Source: Stenotrophomonas sp. BIGb0135 (GTDB lineage Bacteria; Pseudomonadota; Gammaproteobacteria; Xanthomonadales; Xanthomonadaceae). Taken from it: a stretch of DNA of 64,000 nt. Of the stretch, positions 55,659 through 64,000 are shown piece by piece. The notes beneath the pieces are model-generated. The model saw nothing but the letters and a program-made list of their open reading frames with translations, was not told the DNA's origin and did not search any database. A program made the translations under genes and the position numbers. The stretch lies in contig NZ_JANUDX010000006.1 in the NCBI RefSeq assembly GCF_024810105.1, positions 179,145 through 243,144 of the forward strand, in the 5' to 3' direction. Within the stretch, counting starts at the first letter, position 1; each line of letters opens with the position of its first letter.

Positions 55659-56939
55659 TCAGTTGTTGTGTTGCGGAGATGCTGCCGGCGGGGAATCGCA
55701 CTGGCGAAGGCGTGCGTCGATCCAGCGCCGGAACAGCGTGGTATGCAGGTTGTGCAGGCCCAGTTCGAACGCAAACGGCGTGCGCGGGTTGCGGTCGAGC
55801 AGGCGTGCGATGTGGTATCCGACAGGACGTATACCGCGAGGATGCACATAAATCACGAACCCCTGGTAGAACGGATCGTCCAGCAAGGCGTCGAGCTCGG
55901 CCAGCAACGGTCGCTGCTCCGGCGGCAGGCCGTTGCGCCACACCGGATCGCGCTCCACCAGCAGGCGTTCGAAGCGCCGCGGCCCGGGGCCGGGCATGCG
56001 CTGGGCCAGCGCCCAGATGCGCCGGTTGATCGCATCGTAATGGGCGAAACCGCCGTGGGTGCGCAGCGCTTGCGCAGCGGCGTCGCTCACATCGACCACC
56101 ACGAAGTTCTCGGCCTGGTTGTTGATGTCGTCCAGGTAGCGTTTGTCGAACACGTGTTCGATGAAGCCGGGCGCGCCGACGAAGGCCTGGCGGCCGAGCT
56201 GCGCGGTCTTGACCGCCTTGCCGTCGGCAAGGAAGGTGCCCGCGTGGCGACCGAGCAGGATGCTGTCGGTGTCGTGCAGGGTGAGGAAGGTGCCGATCGA
56301 CACCTCGCCCGGGCTGAACTCGGCATCGAAGGCGGCATCGCCATAGAGTTCGCGCTGGGTCGCCAGCTGCGCCACCTGCCGCCCCACCCCGCATTCGGAG
56401 CGCACGCGGCCATCATAGAAGTGCTGCAACGCGGCGCTGTTGGCGCCCGCCGGCTGGTAGCCACGCCCGAAGCTGCGGAAGCGCTGCCAGCCCTGCGCCT
56501 GTGCGCCGCGCGCGCCGAACCCGATCCAGCCCAGCTGCAGTGCCGAGAAGCGGTAGCCGGGGTTGTCCTGCAGCTGCGTGGTCGCCCGGCGCGTGGCCTG
56601 GCCCAGTTTGAACGTGTAGGCACACAGCGTGGCCGGGTCATCCAGCAGCTCGGTCATGAACGCCGCGCGCTGCGCGGCCGTCCACGCCTGCGGCAGCTGC
56701 ACGCGCAGGTCGCCGGCACGCTGCGCCTGCTGCAACGTGGCGCGCGTGCAGACCGGGCCACCGTGGATAACCGGCGTACTGACCGGCGCATCGACGAAGC
56801 GCCAGCCGAGCGCTTCCAGCAGTCCCTGCGTGCAGGCCGGCACCGGCGCGGCGGCGGCGCTGCCCACGGCGATGCCCAGCAAGGCGGCCAGCACCTGCGG
56901 CCAACGGCGCGGCCGACGCGTTACGGTTGCCGAGTGCAC
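55659..56939 (-). CDS. Secreted protein of unknown function, 426 residues
   Basis: I do not recognise this protein. It starts with a GTG 13 bases after the lipoprotein gene, giving a signal peptide (about 1-31, SAAAA-PV). The mature part has no membrane span or clear motif; it has Cys residues near both ends (for example VPACTQG, GGPVCTRA and ARLRQCDS), segments SECGVGRQ and SILLGRHAGTFLADGK and a region FVIYVHPRGIRP. Cys, His and Asp in the middle might suit a papain-like or transglutaminase-like fold, but I see no convincing match. It lies in a three-gene cluster with a DUF2242-like lipoprotein and gnd. Confidence 0.8.
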   Translation of the reverse strand: MHSATVTRRPRRWPQVLAALLGIAVGSAAAAPVPACTQGLLEALGWRFVDAPVSTPVIHGGPVCTRATLQQAQRAGDLRVQLPQAWTAAQRAAFMTELLDDPATLCAYTFKLGQATRRATTQLQDNPGYRFSALQLGWIGFGARGAQAQGWQRFRSFGRGYQPAGANSAALQHFYDGRVRSECGVGRQVAQLATQRELYGDAAFDAEFSPGEVSIGTFLTLHDTDSILLGRHAGTFLADGKAVKTAQLGRQAFVGAPGFIEHVFDKRYLDDINNQAENFVVVDVSDAAAQALRTHGGFAHYDAINRRIWALAQRMPGPGPRRFERLLVERDPVWRNGLPPEQRPLLAELDALLDDPFYQGFVIYVHPRGIRPVGYHIARLLDRNPRTPFAFELGLHNLHTTLFRRWIDARLRQCDSPPAASPQHNN

Positions 56940-56952
56940 CCTGCCCGCCTGC

Positions 56953-57693
56953 TCAGTGCGCAGGCACCGGGGAATCGGCCGAGGGCGCCGGGCCCGGCTC
57001 GGGCACCGTGGCGGGTGCGGCGGTAGCCGGTGACGCGGACGGGGCCGGCTCGGGCACCGTGGCGGGTGCGGCGGTAGCCGGTGACGCGGCCGGGGCCGGC
57101 TCGGGCACCGCGGCGGGTGCGGCGTTAGGCGGTGACGCGGCCGGGGCCGGTTCGACCGGCGCGGGTGCCGGCGCGGCCGGCACTACCGGCAGGTACTGCT
57201 GCAGGCGATCGAAGAAGCGGCGGTAGAAATCCGCATCCTGCACGGTGCTGCTGGCCACCTTCACCAGCGAATCATCGTTGCTGCCGAACGGCAGCGACAC
57301 CGACCCCAACGCGCCCACGCCGACACTGGCCGAGGTGGGGCTTTTCTTCAGCGCGTAACGGTCCTGCACCGCGCTGACGAACACCAGCGCCTGTTCGCCG
57401 CGCGGTGCGCAGGAAATGCGCAGCACCAGCTGCTCGTGTTCGTCATCGCGCGGTTGGAAATTCTTGTTGCCTTCCACCGCCGCCGTGTCGGACCGCGCGA
57501 TGGCATAGCCCTGGCTGAGCAGCGTGCGGCGTGCCGCCTCGCACGCCTGCGCCGGTGCACCCGGCACGGTGCGCGAATAGGTGTCGCCGGAGTCGAACGA
57601 CTCGCGGATCAGGGTGCTGTCGGCGGCGCGGCCACCGCAGGCGCTGAGGGAGACGGCCAGCAGGCCCGCCGGGATTGCTTGGGACAGGCGCAT
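56953..57693 (-). CDS. Lipoprotein with DUF2242-like domain and Pro/Ala repeat tail
   Basis: A 246-residue lipoprotein. Signal MRLSQAIPAGLLAVSLSACG with lipobox LSAC (Cys19) and Gly at +2. The core (about 25-165) has ESFDSGDTYSRTVPGAPAQA and CEAARRTLLSQGYAIAR, which I believe is the DUF2242 type. The last 80 residues are Pro/Ala-rich and built of 17-residue repeats (51 bp). GGAG precedes the ATG at 57693. First gene of a cluster with the secreted unknown and gnd. Confidence 0.8.
   Translation of the reverse strand: MRLSQAIPAGLLAVSLSACGGRAADSTLIRESFDSGDTYSRTVPGAPAQACEAARRTLLSQGYAIARSDTAAVEGNKNFQPRDDEHEQLVLRISCAPRGEQALVFVSAVQDRYALKKSPTSASVGVGALGSVSLPFGSNDDSLVKVASSTVQDADFYRRFFDRLQQYLPVVPAAPAPAPVEPAPAASPPNAAPAAVPEPAPAASPATAAPATVPEPAPSASPATAAPATVPEPGPAPSADSPVPAH
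56996..57148 (-). repeat. 51-bp in-frame minisatellite in the lipoprotein gene
   Basis: Three near-identical 51-bp units start at 56996, 57047 and 57098 and encode PEPAPxASPATAAPATV-like 17-mers. The unit length is a multiple of three, so copy-number change would keep the frame. Confidence 0.88.
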
Positions 57694-57835
57694 GGGCGCT
57701 CCTGCAAGGACAGACTCCGCCCAGCTTAGCCCCGCCGGCGTATGCGCCGGGTTTAAACGGCGAAGGGCCGGCGCACTGGCCGGCCCCTCGTTGGTCTGGT
57801 GTTCACCGAAACCGCCTCCTCCGCCCCGGGAAGAG

Positions 57836-57859
57836 GTAGAGCCGAGCCATGCTCGGCTG
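57836..57859 (+). repeat. SMAG element, AGCCGAGC subfamily
   Basis: GTAG followed by AGCCGAGC-CAT-GCTCGGCT (57840-57858), 8-bp perfect stem. First of a facing pair around the pentanucleotide repeat. Confidence 0.85.
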
Positions 57860-57861
57860 TT

Positions 57862-57906
57862 TTGGCTTGGCTTGGCTTGCCTTGCCTTGGCTTGCCTTGC
57901 CTTGCC
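57862..57906 (+). repeat. Pentanucleotide microsatellite TTGSC x9
   Basis: Nine TTGGC/TTGCC units in order GGC, GGC, GGC, GCC, GCC, GGC, GCC, GCC, GCC (last three bases of each). It lies between two SMAG elements, in the gap after prc and before the lipoprotein gene, so variation should not disturb coding. Confidence 0.9.
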
Positions 57907-57935
57907 TATCCATCCATGGCGCGGTCGGTGAGGCA

Positions 57936-57958
57936 AGCCGAGCATGGCTCGGCTGTAC
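57936..57958 (-). repeat. SMAG-like element, second of the facing pair
   Basis: AGCCGAGC-ATG-GCTCGGCT then GTAC. On the minus strand it begins GTAC rather than GTAG. It opposes the copy at 57836, forming a head-to-head dimer. Confidence 0.8.
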
Positions 57959-57976
57959 CCCCCCTTCAACGCCCGG

Positions 57977-60166
57977 TCAGTCGGCCCAGCGACCGGCACC
58001 GGTCGACTGCGGCAGCACCTGCGCCGACAGCGGGCGGTCCTTCTCCAGCAGGTTCACCGCATCGGCCAGGATCGCGGCCGACTCGCGCAGCAACGGGTCC
58101 GGACGCTTCTCGGCGGCCTTTTCGCGGGCGGTGTCCTTGACGATGTCACGCTCGTTGCCGGTCAGGCCATCGTCGTTGCTGTCATCGGCCAGCGGGTCCA
58201 GGTCCAGGCCGAGCTGCTTGCGGATCGCCTGGCGATCGGTGCGCTGCTTGTCCTGCTTTTCACGCTCGGCGCGACGCTCGGTCTCGTTGAGCGAAATGTA
58301 CTTCTTGGCCTTCTCGGCGCGGAACTGCTCGACGTCCTCGTTCCACCACTGGAACTCCCTGTCGGCCGCGATGCGCGCGGTGTGGCGGCCTTCCAGCTTG
58401 GGCAGCAGCGGGCCGAAGTTGCCGTACTGGGTGTGCGGCACGGCGGCGATGCGGGTCCACGGCAACGCGTTGTCGTAGGTGCTCTCGCCATATTCGCTGG
58501 CGTCCACGCTGGCCGGGAAGGCCAGGTCGGGCACCACGCCCTTGTGCTGGGTGCTGCTGCCGCTGACGCGGAAGAACTGCGCGATGGTCAGCTTGACCTG
58601 CCCGTAGCGCTGGGTCTCCCCGCTCGGCCACCGGTCCAGGTCCACGATGTTCTGCACGGTGCCCTTGCCGAAGGTGGTTTCACCGATCACCAGGCCACGG
58701 CCGTAGTCCTGGATGGCACCGGCGAAGATCTCCGACGCCGATGCGGAACCGCGGTTGATCAGCACCGCCAACGGGCCGTCCCACGCCACCGCTTCGCTGC
58801 GATCGCTGTTGACGGTGACCCGCCCACCGGACTCGCGCACCTGCACCACCGGCCCCTGTTCAATGAACAGGCCGGTCAGCTCGATCGCTTCGTCCAGCGA
58901 ACCACCGCCGTTGTTGCGCAGGTCCAGCACCACGCCGTCCAGCTTGTCGGCCTTGAACCCGGCCAGCAGCTTGGCCACGTCGCGGGTGGCCGAGGCGTAG
59001 TCGGCCGCGTTGCGGCGACGGCCTTCGAAGTCCTGGTAGAAGGTGGGCAGCTTGATCACGCCGACCTTGCGTGCCGGCTCCCCATCCTTGGCCGGGATGC
59101 TCAGGGTTTCGCCCTTGGCGGCCTGTTCGGCCAGGCGCACCTTCTGCCGGGTCAGCACCAGCATGTGGTGCTTGCCATCCACGCCCTCTTCGGCCGGGAT
59201 GAATTCCAGTCGCACCTGGGTATCGGCCTTGCCGCGGATCTTGGCCACCACGTCATCGATGCGCCAGCCGATCACATCCTCCACCGGCCCGGACTTGCCC
59301 TGGCCGACGCCGACGATGCGGTCGCCCGCCTTGAGGGTGCCGTTGACCGCGACCGGGCCGCCGGCGATGACCTCGCGGATCACCACCATGTCGTCCTGGC
59401 GCTGCAACTGCGCGCCGATGCCTTCCAGCGACAGCGACATGGCCTGGTTGAAGTTCTCGGCGGTGCGCGGGGTGAAGTAATCGGTGTGCGGATCGACCGC
59501 GCTGGTGTAGGAATTGAGGAAGAACTGGAAGACGTCTTCGCCCTTCAACTCATTGACCGACTTTTCCAGCGTCGCATAGCGCTTGTCCAGCGTCTTGCGG
59601 ATCTCCGCCGGCTGCTTGCCCGCCAGCTTCAGACGCAGCCAATCGTTCTTGACCGACTTGCGCCACAGATCGTCCAGCTCGGCGCTGCTGGCCGCCCACG
59701 GCACGTCCTTGCGGTCGTACTCGAACTTCTCGTCGCTGCTGAAATCGAAATCCTGCTTGAGCAGCTTGCGCGCATACCCGATGCGCTCGCCCACGCGCTG
59801 CTTGTACACCGCAAACACCTGGAACGCCGGCTCCAGCTCACCGCCGCGGATGGCGGTGGCAATGTTGGCCTCGAACGGGGCGAAGCGGGTGATGTCGGCC
59901 TGGGTGAAGAACTGCTTGCTGCCGTCCAGCGCTTCCAGGTAGCGCTTGAACACGTCCTTGGAGGTCGCCGCGTCAAGGGCGCGCGGCCGGTAGGCATAGC
60001 GGCTGTCCGACAGCAGTCCGTAGACCAGCTTGGACGTGGTCACCTGGTCGGCCGTCGCCGCCGACGGCAGGGCCGGCGAATCGGCGTACGCGGCCAGCGC
60101 CAGCGGCGCGGTGAGCGCCAGGGCCATCAGGAATGCGGGGGCTTTGAATTTCATCAACTTGCTCAT
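57977..60166 (-). CDS. prc: Carboxy-terminal processing protease Prc/Tsp
   Basis: A 729-residue periplasmic protease trimming C-termini and degrading tagged proteins. Signal about 1-28 (ALAAYA-DS), N-terminal domain about 40-240, PDZ domain about 245-335 (GIGAQLQRQDDMVVIREVIA, in part; AGDRIVGVGQG), and the S41 serine protease core with VLDLRNNGGGSLDEAIELTG (about 420), a Ser in GSASASEIFAGAIQD (near 475) and the catalytic Lys in GETTFGKGTVQ (near 500). A DUF3340-like C-terminal domain closes it. Length matches E. coli Prc (682) plus signal and tail. Confidence 0.93.
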   Translation of the reverse strand: MSKLMKFKAPAFLMALALTAPLALAAYADSPALPSAATADQVTTSKLVYGLLSDSRYAYRPRALDAATSKDVFKRYLEALDGSKQFFTQADITRFAPFEANIATAIRGGELEPAFQVFAVYKQRVGERIGYARKLLKQDFDFSSDEKFEYDRKDVPWAASSAELDDLWRKSVKNDWLRLKLAGKQPAEIRKTLDKRYATLEKSVNELKGEDVFQFFLNSYTSAVDPHTDYFTPRTAENFNQAMSLSLEGIGAQLQRQDDMVVIREVIAGGPVAVNGTLKAGDRIVGVGQGKSGPVEDVIGWRIDDVVAKIRGKADTQVRLEFIPAEEGVDGKHHMLVLTRQKVRLAEQAAKGETLSIPAKDGEPARKVGVIKLPTFYQDFEGRRRNAADYASATRDVAKLLAGFKADKLDGVVLDLRNNGGGSLDEAIELTGLFIEQGPVVQVRESGGRVTVNSDRSEAVAWDGPLAVLINRGSASASEIFAGAIQDYGRGLVIGETTFGKGTVQNIVDLDRWPSGETQRYGQVKLTIAQFFRVSGSSTQHKGVVPDLAFPASVDASEYGESTYDNALPWTRIAAVPHTQYGNFGPLLPKLEGRHTARIAADREFQWWNEDVEQFRAEKAKKYISLNETERRAEREKQDKQRTDRQAIRKQLGLDLDPLADDSNDDGLTGNERDIVKDTAREKAAEKRPDPLLRESAAILADAVNLLEKDRPLSAQVLPQSTGAGRWAD

Positions 60167-60382
60167 GGCACCTTGCCAAGGGGGAGACTGCGTGCGGATC
60201 AGACCACACGACAGTGCCGAAAGTTGCGGGGTTTGTCATCCATCCCCGCGCAACGTGGATTTCCAGCCTAAACCGGGGTCTGTAGCAAATTGTGAATGTG
60301 CGCGCAGCGCGGCCACGCCGGGGCGCCAGCGACCGGGGGTCGGTGGAAACCGGCGGAACGTGGGGGCAGCATGGAAGGCGAT

Positions 60383-60408
60383 CCGGTACCGACCTTCGTC
60401 GGTACCGG
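60383..60408. repeat. REP-like palindrome (GGTACCGAC type)
   Basis: Perfect 11-bp arms CCGGTACCGAC and GTCGGTACCGG with loop CTTC. A third palindrome sequence class in this window beside the CCACGC and GCCGGCC types. Confidence 0.65.
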
Positions 60409-60487
60409 CCGCGATGAGTGCACCGGCAGCGCCCCGGCGTCGCTGGGGGCGCCGGCCGGCGCGGTGCATGCGGCGATGGTGGGAGCG

Positions 60488-60514
60488 CCCACGGTTTGGG
60501 CGGCAAACCGTGGG
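60488..60514 (-). terminator. Hairpin 19 bases past the lipA stop
   Basis: CCCACGGTTTG, loop GGCGG, CAAACCGTGGG, on the minus strand downstream of lipA. Stable 11-bp stem; no T-run. Confidence 0.6.
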
Positions 60515-60532
60515 ACGCGTAAGCACGATCGC

Positions 60533-61549
60533 TTACGCGACCGCGACCCCCGCGCCCTTGGCCTGCACGTCGGCGTGGTAGGACGAGCGCACCATCGGGC
60601 CGGAGGCCACGTGGCTGAAGCCCAGCTCGTAGCCGTAGACCTCCAGCGCCTTGTAGTCCTCGGGCGTCCAGTAGCGCAGCACCGGGTGGTGGTGCGGCGT
60701 CGGCTGCAGGTACTGGCCGATCGTGATCATGTCCACGTCATGCGCCCGCAGGTCGCGCATGGTGGCCCGGACCTGGTCCAGGTCCTCGCCCAGGCCGAGC
60801 ATGATGCCGGACTTGGTGGCGATGGCCGGGTGCTGCGCCTTGAAGTTCTTCAGCAGCGTCAGCGACCACTGGTAGTCCGCGCCCGGCCGCACGTTGCGGT
60901 ACAGGTCCGGCACGGTCTCGATGTTGTGGTTGAACACGTCCGGCGGGTTGGTCGCCAGGATGTCCAGCGCGCGCTCCATCCGGCCCTTGCCGCGGAAGTC
61001 CGGGGTGAGCACCTCGATGCGGGTGCCCGGCGACTTCTCGCGGATGGCCCCGATGCAGTCGGCGAAGTGCTGTGCACCGCCGTCGCGCAGGTCGTCGCGG
61101 TCCACGCTGGTCACCACCACGTACTTCAGGCCCATGTCGGCCACGGTCTGGGCCAGGCTGGCCGGTTCATTCGCGTCCGGCGGCTTGGGCCGGCCGTGGG
61201 CCACGTCGCAGAACGAGCAGCGCCGGGTGCAGACCTCGCCCAGGATCATGAACGTGGCGGTGCCGTGGCTGAAGCACTCGTGGATATTGGGGCAGCTGGC
61301 CTCTTCGCAGACGGTGACCAGGCGGTTCTCGCGCAGCTTGGCCTTCAGCGTCTGCACCGCGTTGCCGGAGGGAATCCGGACCCGGATCCAGGACGGCTTG
61401 CGCAGCACCGGCGCGTCGGCGAACTGCACCGGCGAGCGGCCGATCTTGTCACCGCCCAGCTGTTTGACCCCGGTCTGCAGCGGCGCGGCGGACGGCGTGT
61501 CGCCCTGCACGATCTGCAGGGGAATGATGCGAGCGGTGGTTTCAGTCAT
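60533..61549 (-). CDS. lipA: Lipoyl synthase
   Basis: A 338-residue radical-SAM enzyme inserting two sulfurs into octanoyl groups. Auxiliary cluster motif [12 protein letters not shown] (about 81-92), radical-SAM motif CTRRCSFC (about 107-114), and the C-terminal RSSYHAD with the Ser ligand of the auxiliary cluster. An N-terminal extension of about 35 residues is usual in this family. Third gene of ybeD-lipB-lipA; 18 bases after lipB. Confidence 0.96.
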   Translation of the reverse strand: MTETTARIIPLQIVQGDTPSAAPLQTGVKQLGGDKIGRSPVQFADAPVLRKPSWIRVRIPSGNAVQTLKAKLRENRLVTVCEEASCPNIHECFSHGTATFMILGEVCTRRCSFCDVAHGRPKPPDANEPASLAQTVADMGLKYVVVTSVDRDDLRDGGAQHFADCIGAIREKSPGTRIEVLTPDFRGKGRMERALDILATNPPDVFNHNIETVPDLYRNVRPGADYQWSLTLLKNFKAQHPAIATKSGIMLGLGEDLDQVRATMRDLRAHDVDMITIGQYLQPTPHHHPVLRYWTPEDYKALEVYGYELGFSHVASGPMVRSSYHADVQAKGAGVAVA

Positions 61550-61567
61550 GGCCTTGGTCGACGGCGT

Positions 61568-62275
61568 TCACGCCGCCTCTGTCAGATCGGGCAATTCGGT
61601 GGTCGGCTGGAGGTCCAGGCCGAACTGGCGGGCCAGATGGCCCAACAGCACCGGCTTGGCGGCCGCCATGCCGGACGGTCCCCCCAAGTCTACCACCGAG
61701 GTCACCTGCAGCCCTTGGTAGCCGCAGGGGTTGATGCGGTGGAACGGTTCCAGGTCCATGGCCACGTTGAAGGCCAGGCCGTGGAAGGTGCAGCCGCGGC
61801 GGACCCGGATGCCGAGCGCGGCTACCTTGGCCCCGCCCACGTACACCCCGGGCGCCCCGTCCAGCCGTTCAGCGCCGATATTCCATTCGTCCAGCGTGTC
61901 GATGATCGCCTGCTCGATCCGGCACACGTAATCGCGCACCCCGATCCCCAGCCGGCGCAGCTGCAGCAGCGGGTAGACCACGATCTGGCCCGGCCCGTGG
62001 TAGGTCACCTGACCGCCGCGGTCCACGTGCAGCACCGGAATATCCCCCGGGGCCAGGACGTGCTCGTCCTTGCCGGCCTGGCCGAGGGTGAACACCGGAT
62101 CGTGTTCGACCACCCACAGCTCGTCGGCGCTGGCGTCGGTGCGCGCGTCGGTGAAACGCTGCATCGCATGCCAGACCGGGGCATAGGCCTGCCGGCCGAG
62201 ATCGCGCACGATCGCCGGCTGCGGTGCCCGCGCGCCGGGCTGGGGGGCGGTATCGCAGGCGCCTACAGCGTCCAC
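61568..62275 (-). CDS. lipB: Octanoyl-ACP:protein octanoyltransferase
   Basis: A 235-residue transferase attaching octanoate to lipoyl domains. The LipB signature [19 protein letters not shown] is at about 86-104, the catalytic Lys in [20 protein letters not shown] and the catalytic Cys in [13 protein letters not shown]. It starts with GTG (62275) inside the last codons of the DUF493 gene (13-bp overlap), so it is probably translationally coupled. A shorter start inside the first 20 residues is possible. Confidence 0.95.
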   Translation of the reverse strand: MDAVGACDTAPQPGARAPQPAIVRDLGRQAYAPVWHAMQRFTDARTDASADELWVVEHDPVFTLGQAGKDEHVLAPGDIPVLHVDRGGQVTYHGPGQIVVYPLLQLRRLGIGVRDYVCRIEQAIIDTLDEWNIGAERLDGAPGVYVGGAKVAALGIRVRRGCTFHGLAFNVAMDLEPFHRINPCGYQGLQVTSVVDLGGPSGMAAAKPVLLGHLARQFGLDLQPTTELPDLTEAA

Positions 62276-62541
62276 TTCACTTCCGGGTGCTCGCGCAGCG
62301 CGGCGTGCGCGGCGTCGTACTGTTCGCGGTTGTCGGCCTTGAACACCAGCCGCACCGACACATACTTGCCGTTGGACGAGTGTTTCCAGCTGACCCGTTC
62401 GGTCAGTACTTCGACGCCGGCCTGCTCGAGCAGGCGCGGCAATTCGCGTTCAAGCTCCTGGCCGGCCGCGCCCATGGCGCTGAGTTCGAACTGGCCGGGG
62501 AACTGGAAGCCGTGGTCGGGGTTGTCAGACTTGATCTCCAT
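62263..62541 (-). CDS. DUF493/YbeD-family protein
   Basis: A 92-residue protein with the ferredoxin-like ACT-like fold typical of YbeD. It starts [40 protein letters not shown] is the conserved part. The frame continues upstream, but family N-termini begin at this ATG (62541). Upstream of lipB as in E. coli (ybeD-lipB-lipA). Role possibly regulatory; unproven. Confidence 0.9.
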   Translation of the reverse strand: MEIKSDNPDHGFQFPGQFELSAMGAAGQELERELPRLLEQAGVEVLTERVSWKHSSNGKYVSVRLVFKADNREQYDAAHAALREHPEVKWTL

Positions 62542-62734
62542 GACCGCGATTATGGGGACGCCGGCGACCGAACCCAAGCCTTGCATGATCGTGCCCATAG
62601 CGGCGCCCAACGCTACGTGAAAATCGGTCTTCACCAACAAAACGCACCAGTGCGTGCGCGGGTCTGTTCACTGCATCACGCGCTGACTACGCTGCTTCGG
62701 CATAAAAACAGAACAAATCCTGAGCGGGAATTCC

Positions 62735-63799
62735 ATGTCGTTGAAGCCCTATGCGTTGTCGGCCGCACTCGCCGGCGCCCTGGCGCTCGTCGCCCCCGCG
62801 GTCCAGGCCGCCAACCAGTGCGGGCCCGACGCGATGCGCGAGCACCCGCCGCAGGTCAATTTCCGGGTGGACAACGACCTGTTCGGCGGCGCCGACCAGG
62901 ACCAGGGCTACACCAATGGCGCCCAGATCACCTTCGTCTCGCCCAACCTGGTGGACTACACCGACGACCCCTGCCTGCCGCGGCTGGCGCGCTGGGTCAA
63001 CCGGCACCTGGAACGGCTGCACCCGGGCGAGTTCGAACAGCAGAACATGATCTTCAGCCTGGCCCAGGGGATCTTCACCCCCACCGATTTCACCCGCAAG
63101 GACCTGATCGAGGACGACCGCCCGTATGCGGGCGTGCTGATCGGCAGCTTCGGCTACAACGCGCGGCGCGGCGACCGGCTGCAGACCACGCAGCTGGCGC
63201 TGGGCGTGGTGGGGCCGTGGGCGCTGGGCAAGGAAGTGCAGGATGCGGTGCACGATGCGCTGGGCGACGAGAAATTCCAGGGCTGGGACAACCAGCTGCA
63301 CAACGAGCCGGTGTTCATGCTCACCCACGAGCGCATGCGCCGCTGGCCGGCCGACGCCAGCGAGAACGCCGGCGGCTGGGGCTGGGATGCGATCAGCCAC
63401 TACGGCGGTGCGGTGGGCAACCTGGCCACCCACCTCAATGCCGGTGGTGAAGTGCGTTTCGGCTGGAAGCTGCCGGACGATTTCGGCAGCACCCCGCTGC
63501 GTCCGGCCGGCGAGAACACCGCGCCCACCCGCGGCGGCCGCCCGGCCGGCTGGTCCTGGCACCTGTTCGCCACCACCGACGCGGCCTGGGTGATCCGCGA
63601 CATCACCCTGGATGGCAATACCTTCCGCAACAGCCACAGCGTGGACAAACGCCACGTGGTGGGCCAGGCCGGCTACGGCGTGGCGGTGATGCGCGGCCGC
63701 TGGAAGTTCGCGCTGGCCCGCTACCACAGCACGCGCGAGTTCGACGGCCAGAAGGAAGCGCCGATCTTCGGCAGCTTCACCATCAGCCGGTCGCTGTAA
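62735..63799 (+). CDS. lpxR: LpxR-family lipid A 3'-O-deacylase
   Basis: A 354-residue outer-membrane barrel enzyme. Signal about 1-25 (AVQA-AN). LpxR marks: DNDLFGGAD (Asn47-Asp48) near the N-terminus, GYTNGAQITF, DDRPYAGVLIGSFGYN and ISHYGGAVGNLATH, whose His and Asn match the catalytic region of Salmonella LpxR. The chain ends with FTISRSL. It would remove the 3' acyloxyacyl chain of lipid A, a surface change that alters host recognition. It diverges from ybeD. Confidence 0.9.
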   Translation: MSLKPYALSAALAGALALVAPAVQAANQCGPDAMREHPPQVNFRVDNDLFGGADQDQGYTNGAQITFVSPNLVDYTDDPCLPRLARWVNRHLERLHPGEFEQQNMIFSLAQGIFTPTDFTRKDLIEDDRPYAGVLIGSFGYNARRGDRLQTTQLALGVVGPWALGKEVQDAVHDALGDEKFQGWDNQLHNEPVFMLTHERMRRWPADASENAGGWGWDAISHYGGAVGNLATHLNAGGEVRFGWKLPDDFGSTPLRPAGENTAPTRGGRPAGWSWHLFATTDAAWVIRDITLDGNTFRNSHSVDKRHVVGQAGYGVAVMRGRWKFALARYHSTREFDGQKEAPIFGSFTISRSL

Positions 63800-63848
63800 G
63801 GCCGAGGCGGGCGTGCGAGCCTGCACGATAGCCGCTGGCGAAAGGCCG

Positions 63849-63869
63849 GTAGTACCGGCCGTTGGCCGG
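63849..63869 (+). repeat. SMAG element after lpxR
   Basis: GTAGTACCGGCCGTTGGCCGG, a GTAG-headed palindrome of the GCCGGCC subfamily, same as the one before cca. Confidence 0.85.
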
Positions 63870-63914
63870 CTCCTCATCACCCCGTGAGCAGGCGCGGGGA
63901 GCCGGCGCGGTCGT

Positions 63915-64000
<86 letters not shown>

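Larger units (their letters stand above)
60167..60532. other. Gap between prc and lipA; two strong hairpins, no gene seen
   Basis: No frame in this 366-bp gap resembles a known gene. It contains CCGGTACCGAC-CTTC-GTCGGTACCGG at 60383-60408 (11-bp perfect stem) and CCCACGGTTTG-GGCGG-CAAACCGTGGG at 60488-60514. The prc promoter should lie in the left, AT-richer part (about 60200-60300). Confidence 0.7.

Noticed and set aside
57862..57906. The pentamer tract as a phase-variation switch of a coding gene
   Set aside because: It lies between genes and in no credible reading frame; a role in expression remains possible but not shown.
60296..62620. A plus-strand frame of 774 residues over lipA and lipB
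   Set aside because: Antisense to lipA and lipB, which have intact catalytic motifs.

Overview
The window is high-GC chromosomal DNA from a gammaproteobacterium of the Xanthomonadaceae, most likely Stenotrophomonas or a close relative. Three things point there. Many intergenic gaps hold short GTAG-headed palindromes of the SMAG (Stenotrophomonas maltophilia GTAG) REP type. The GlcNAc catabolic locus has the Xanthomonas layout (nagP, lacI-type regulator, SIS-type nagB-II, nagA, nagX, plus a TonB-dependent receptor and a GH20 hexosaminidase). The neighbourhoods engB/cytochrome c4/dsbA and ybeD-lipB-lipA are those of this family. Nearly all of the sequence is coding. I saw no rRNA, tRNA, CRISPR array, prophage or intact insertion sequence.

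Layout. 1-3409: 5' part of gshA, a VIT-family transporter overlapping an AraC regulator, and an exported metallo-beta-lactamase-fold hydrolase preceded by a 21-bp-phased direct repeat. 3406-3780: tandem SMAG block. 3790-7847: engB diverging from cytochrome c4, two tandem DsbA-like oxidoreductases (the second a lipoprotein) and an endonuclease/exonuclease/phosphatase-fold protein. 7969-13150: choline-to-betaine set betT-betB-betA. 13246-20870: amino-acid exporter/Lrp pair, a VOC protein, a siderophore-type TonB receptor, a TetR regulator diverging from an O-methyltransferase/epimerase pair, and a LysE exporter. 21083-28053: large TonB receptor with a lone exbD, lytic transglycosylase slt, and cca. 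28179-32675: small membrane protein and a 1317-residue autotransporter with about 13 GxGxD-type repeats. 32948-45194: the GlcNAc/chitooligosaccharide regulon, two divergent arms around a 365-bp control region with LacI-type palindromes. 45282-49030: vanZ-like, midA-like, pteridine reductase, folK, and a solitary Anbu-type proteasome homologue. 49072-52851: three-gene histidine kinase/response regulator/hybrid kinase operon. 53058-57693: BON protein, Gfo/Idh/MocA oxidoreductase, gnd, an unrecognised secreted protein, and a lipoprotein with a 51-bp coding repeat. 57977-63799: prc protease, lipA-lipB-ybeD and an LpxR-type lipid A deacylase. The last 86 bases are pure G and look like a sequencing artefact.

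How the genes work together. The clearest system is GlcNAc use. GH20 hexosaminidase releases GlcNAc outside or in the periplasm, the TonB receptor takes ligand across the outer membrane, and NagP across the inner membrane. A glucokinase-family kinase phosphorylates it, NagA deacetylates it and NagB-II deaminates it to fructose-6-phosphate; a LacI regulator in the operon probably acts at the palindromes. A second theme is the cell envelope: two DsbAs, a lytic transglycosylase, Prc, LpxR, the autotransporter and lipoproteins.

Limits: identities come from reading motifs and lengths, not from database searches. Starts were chosen from ribosome-binding sites and family N-termini.
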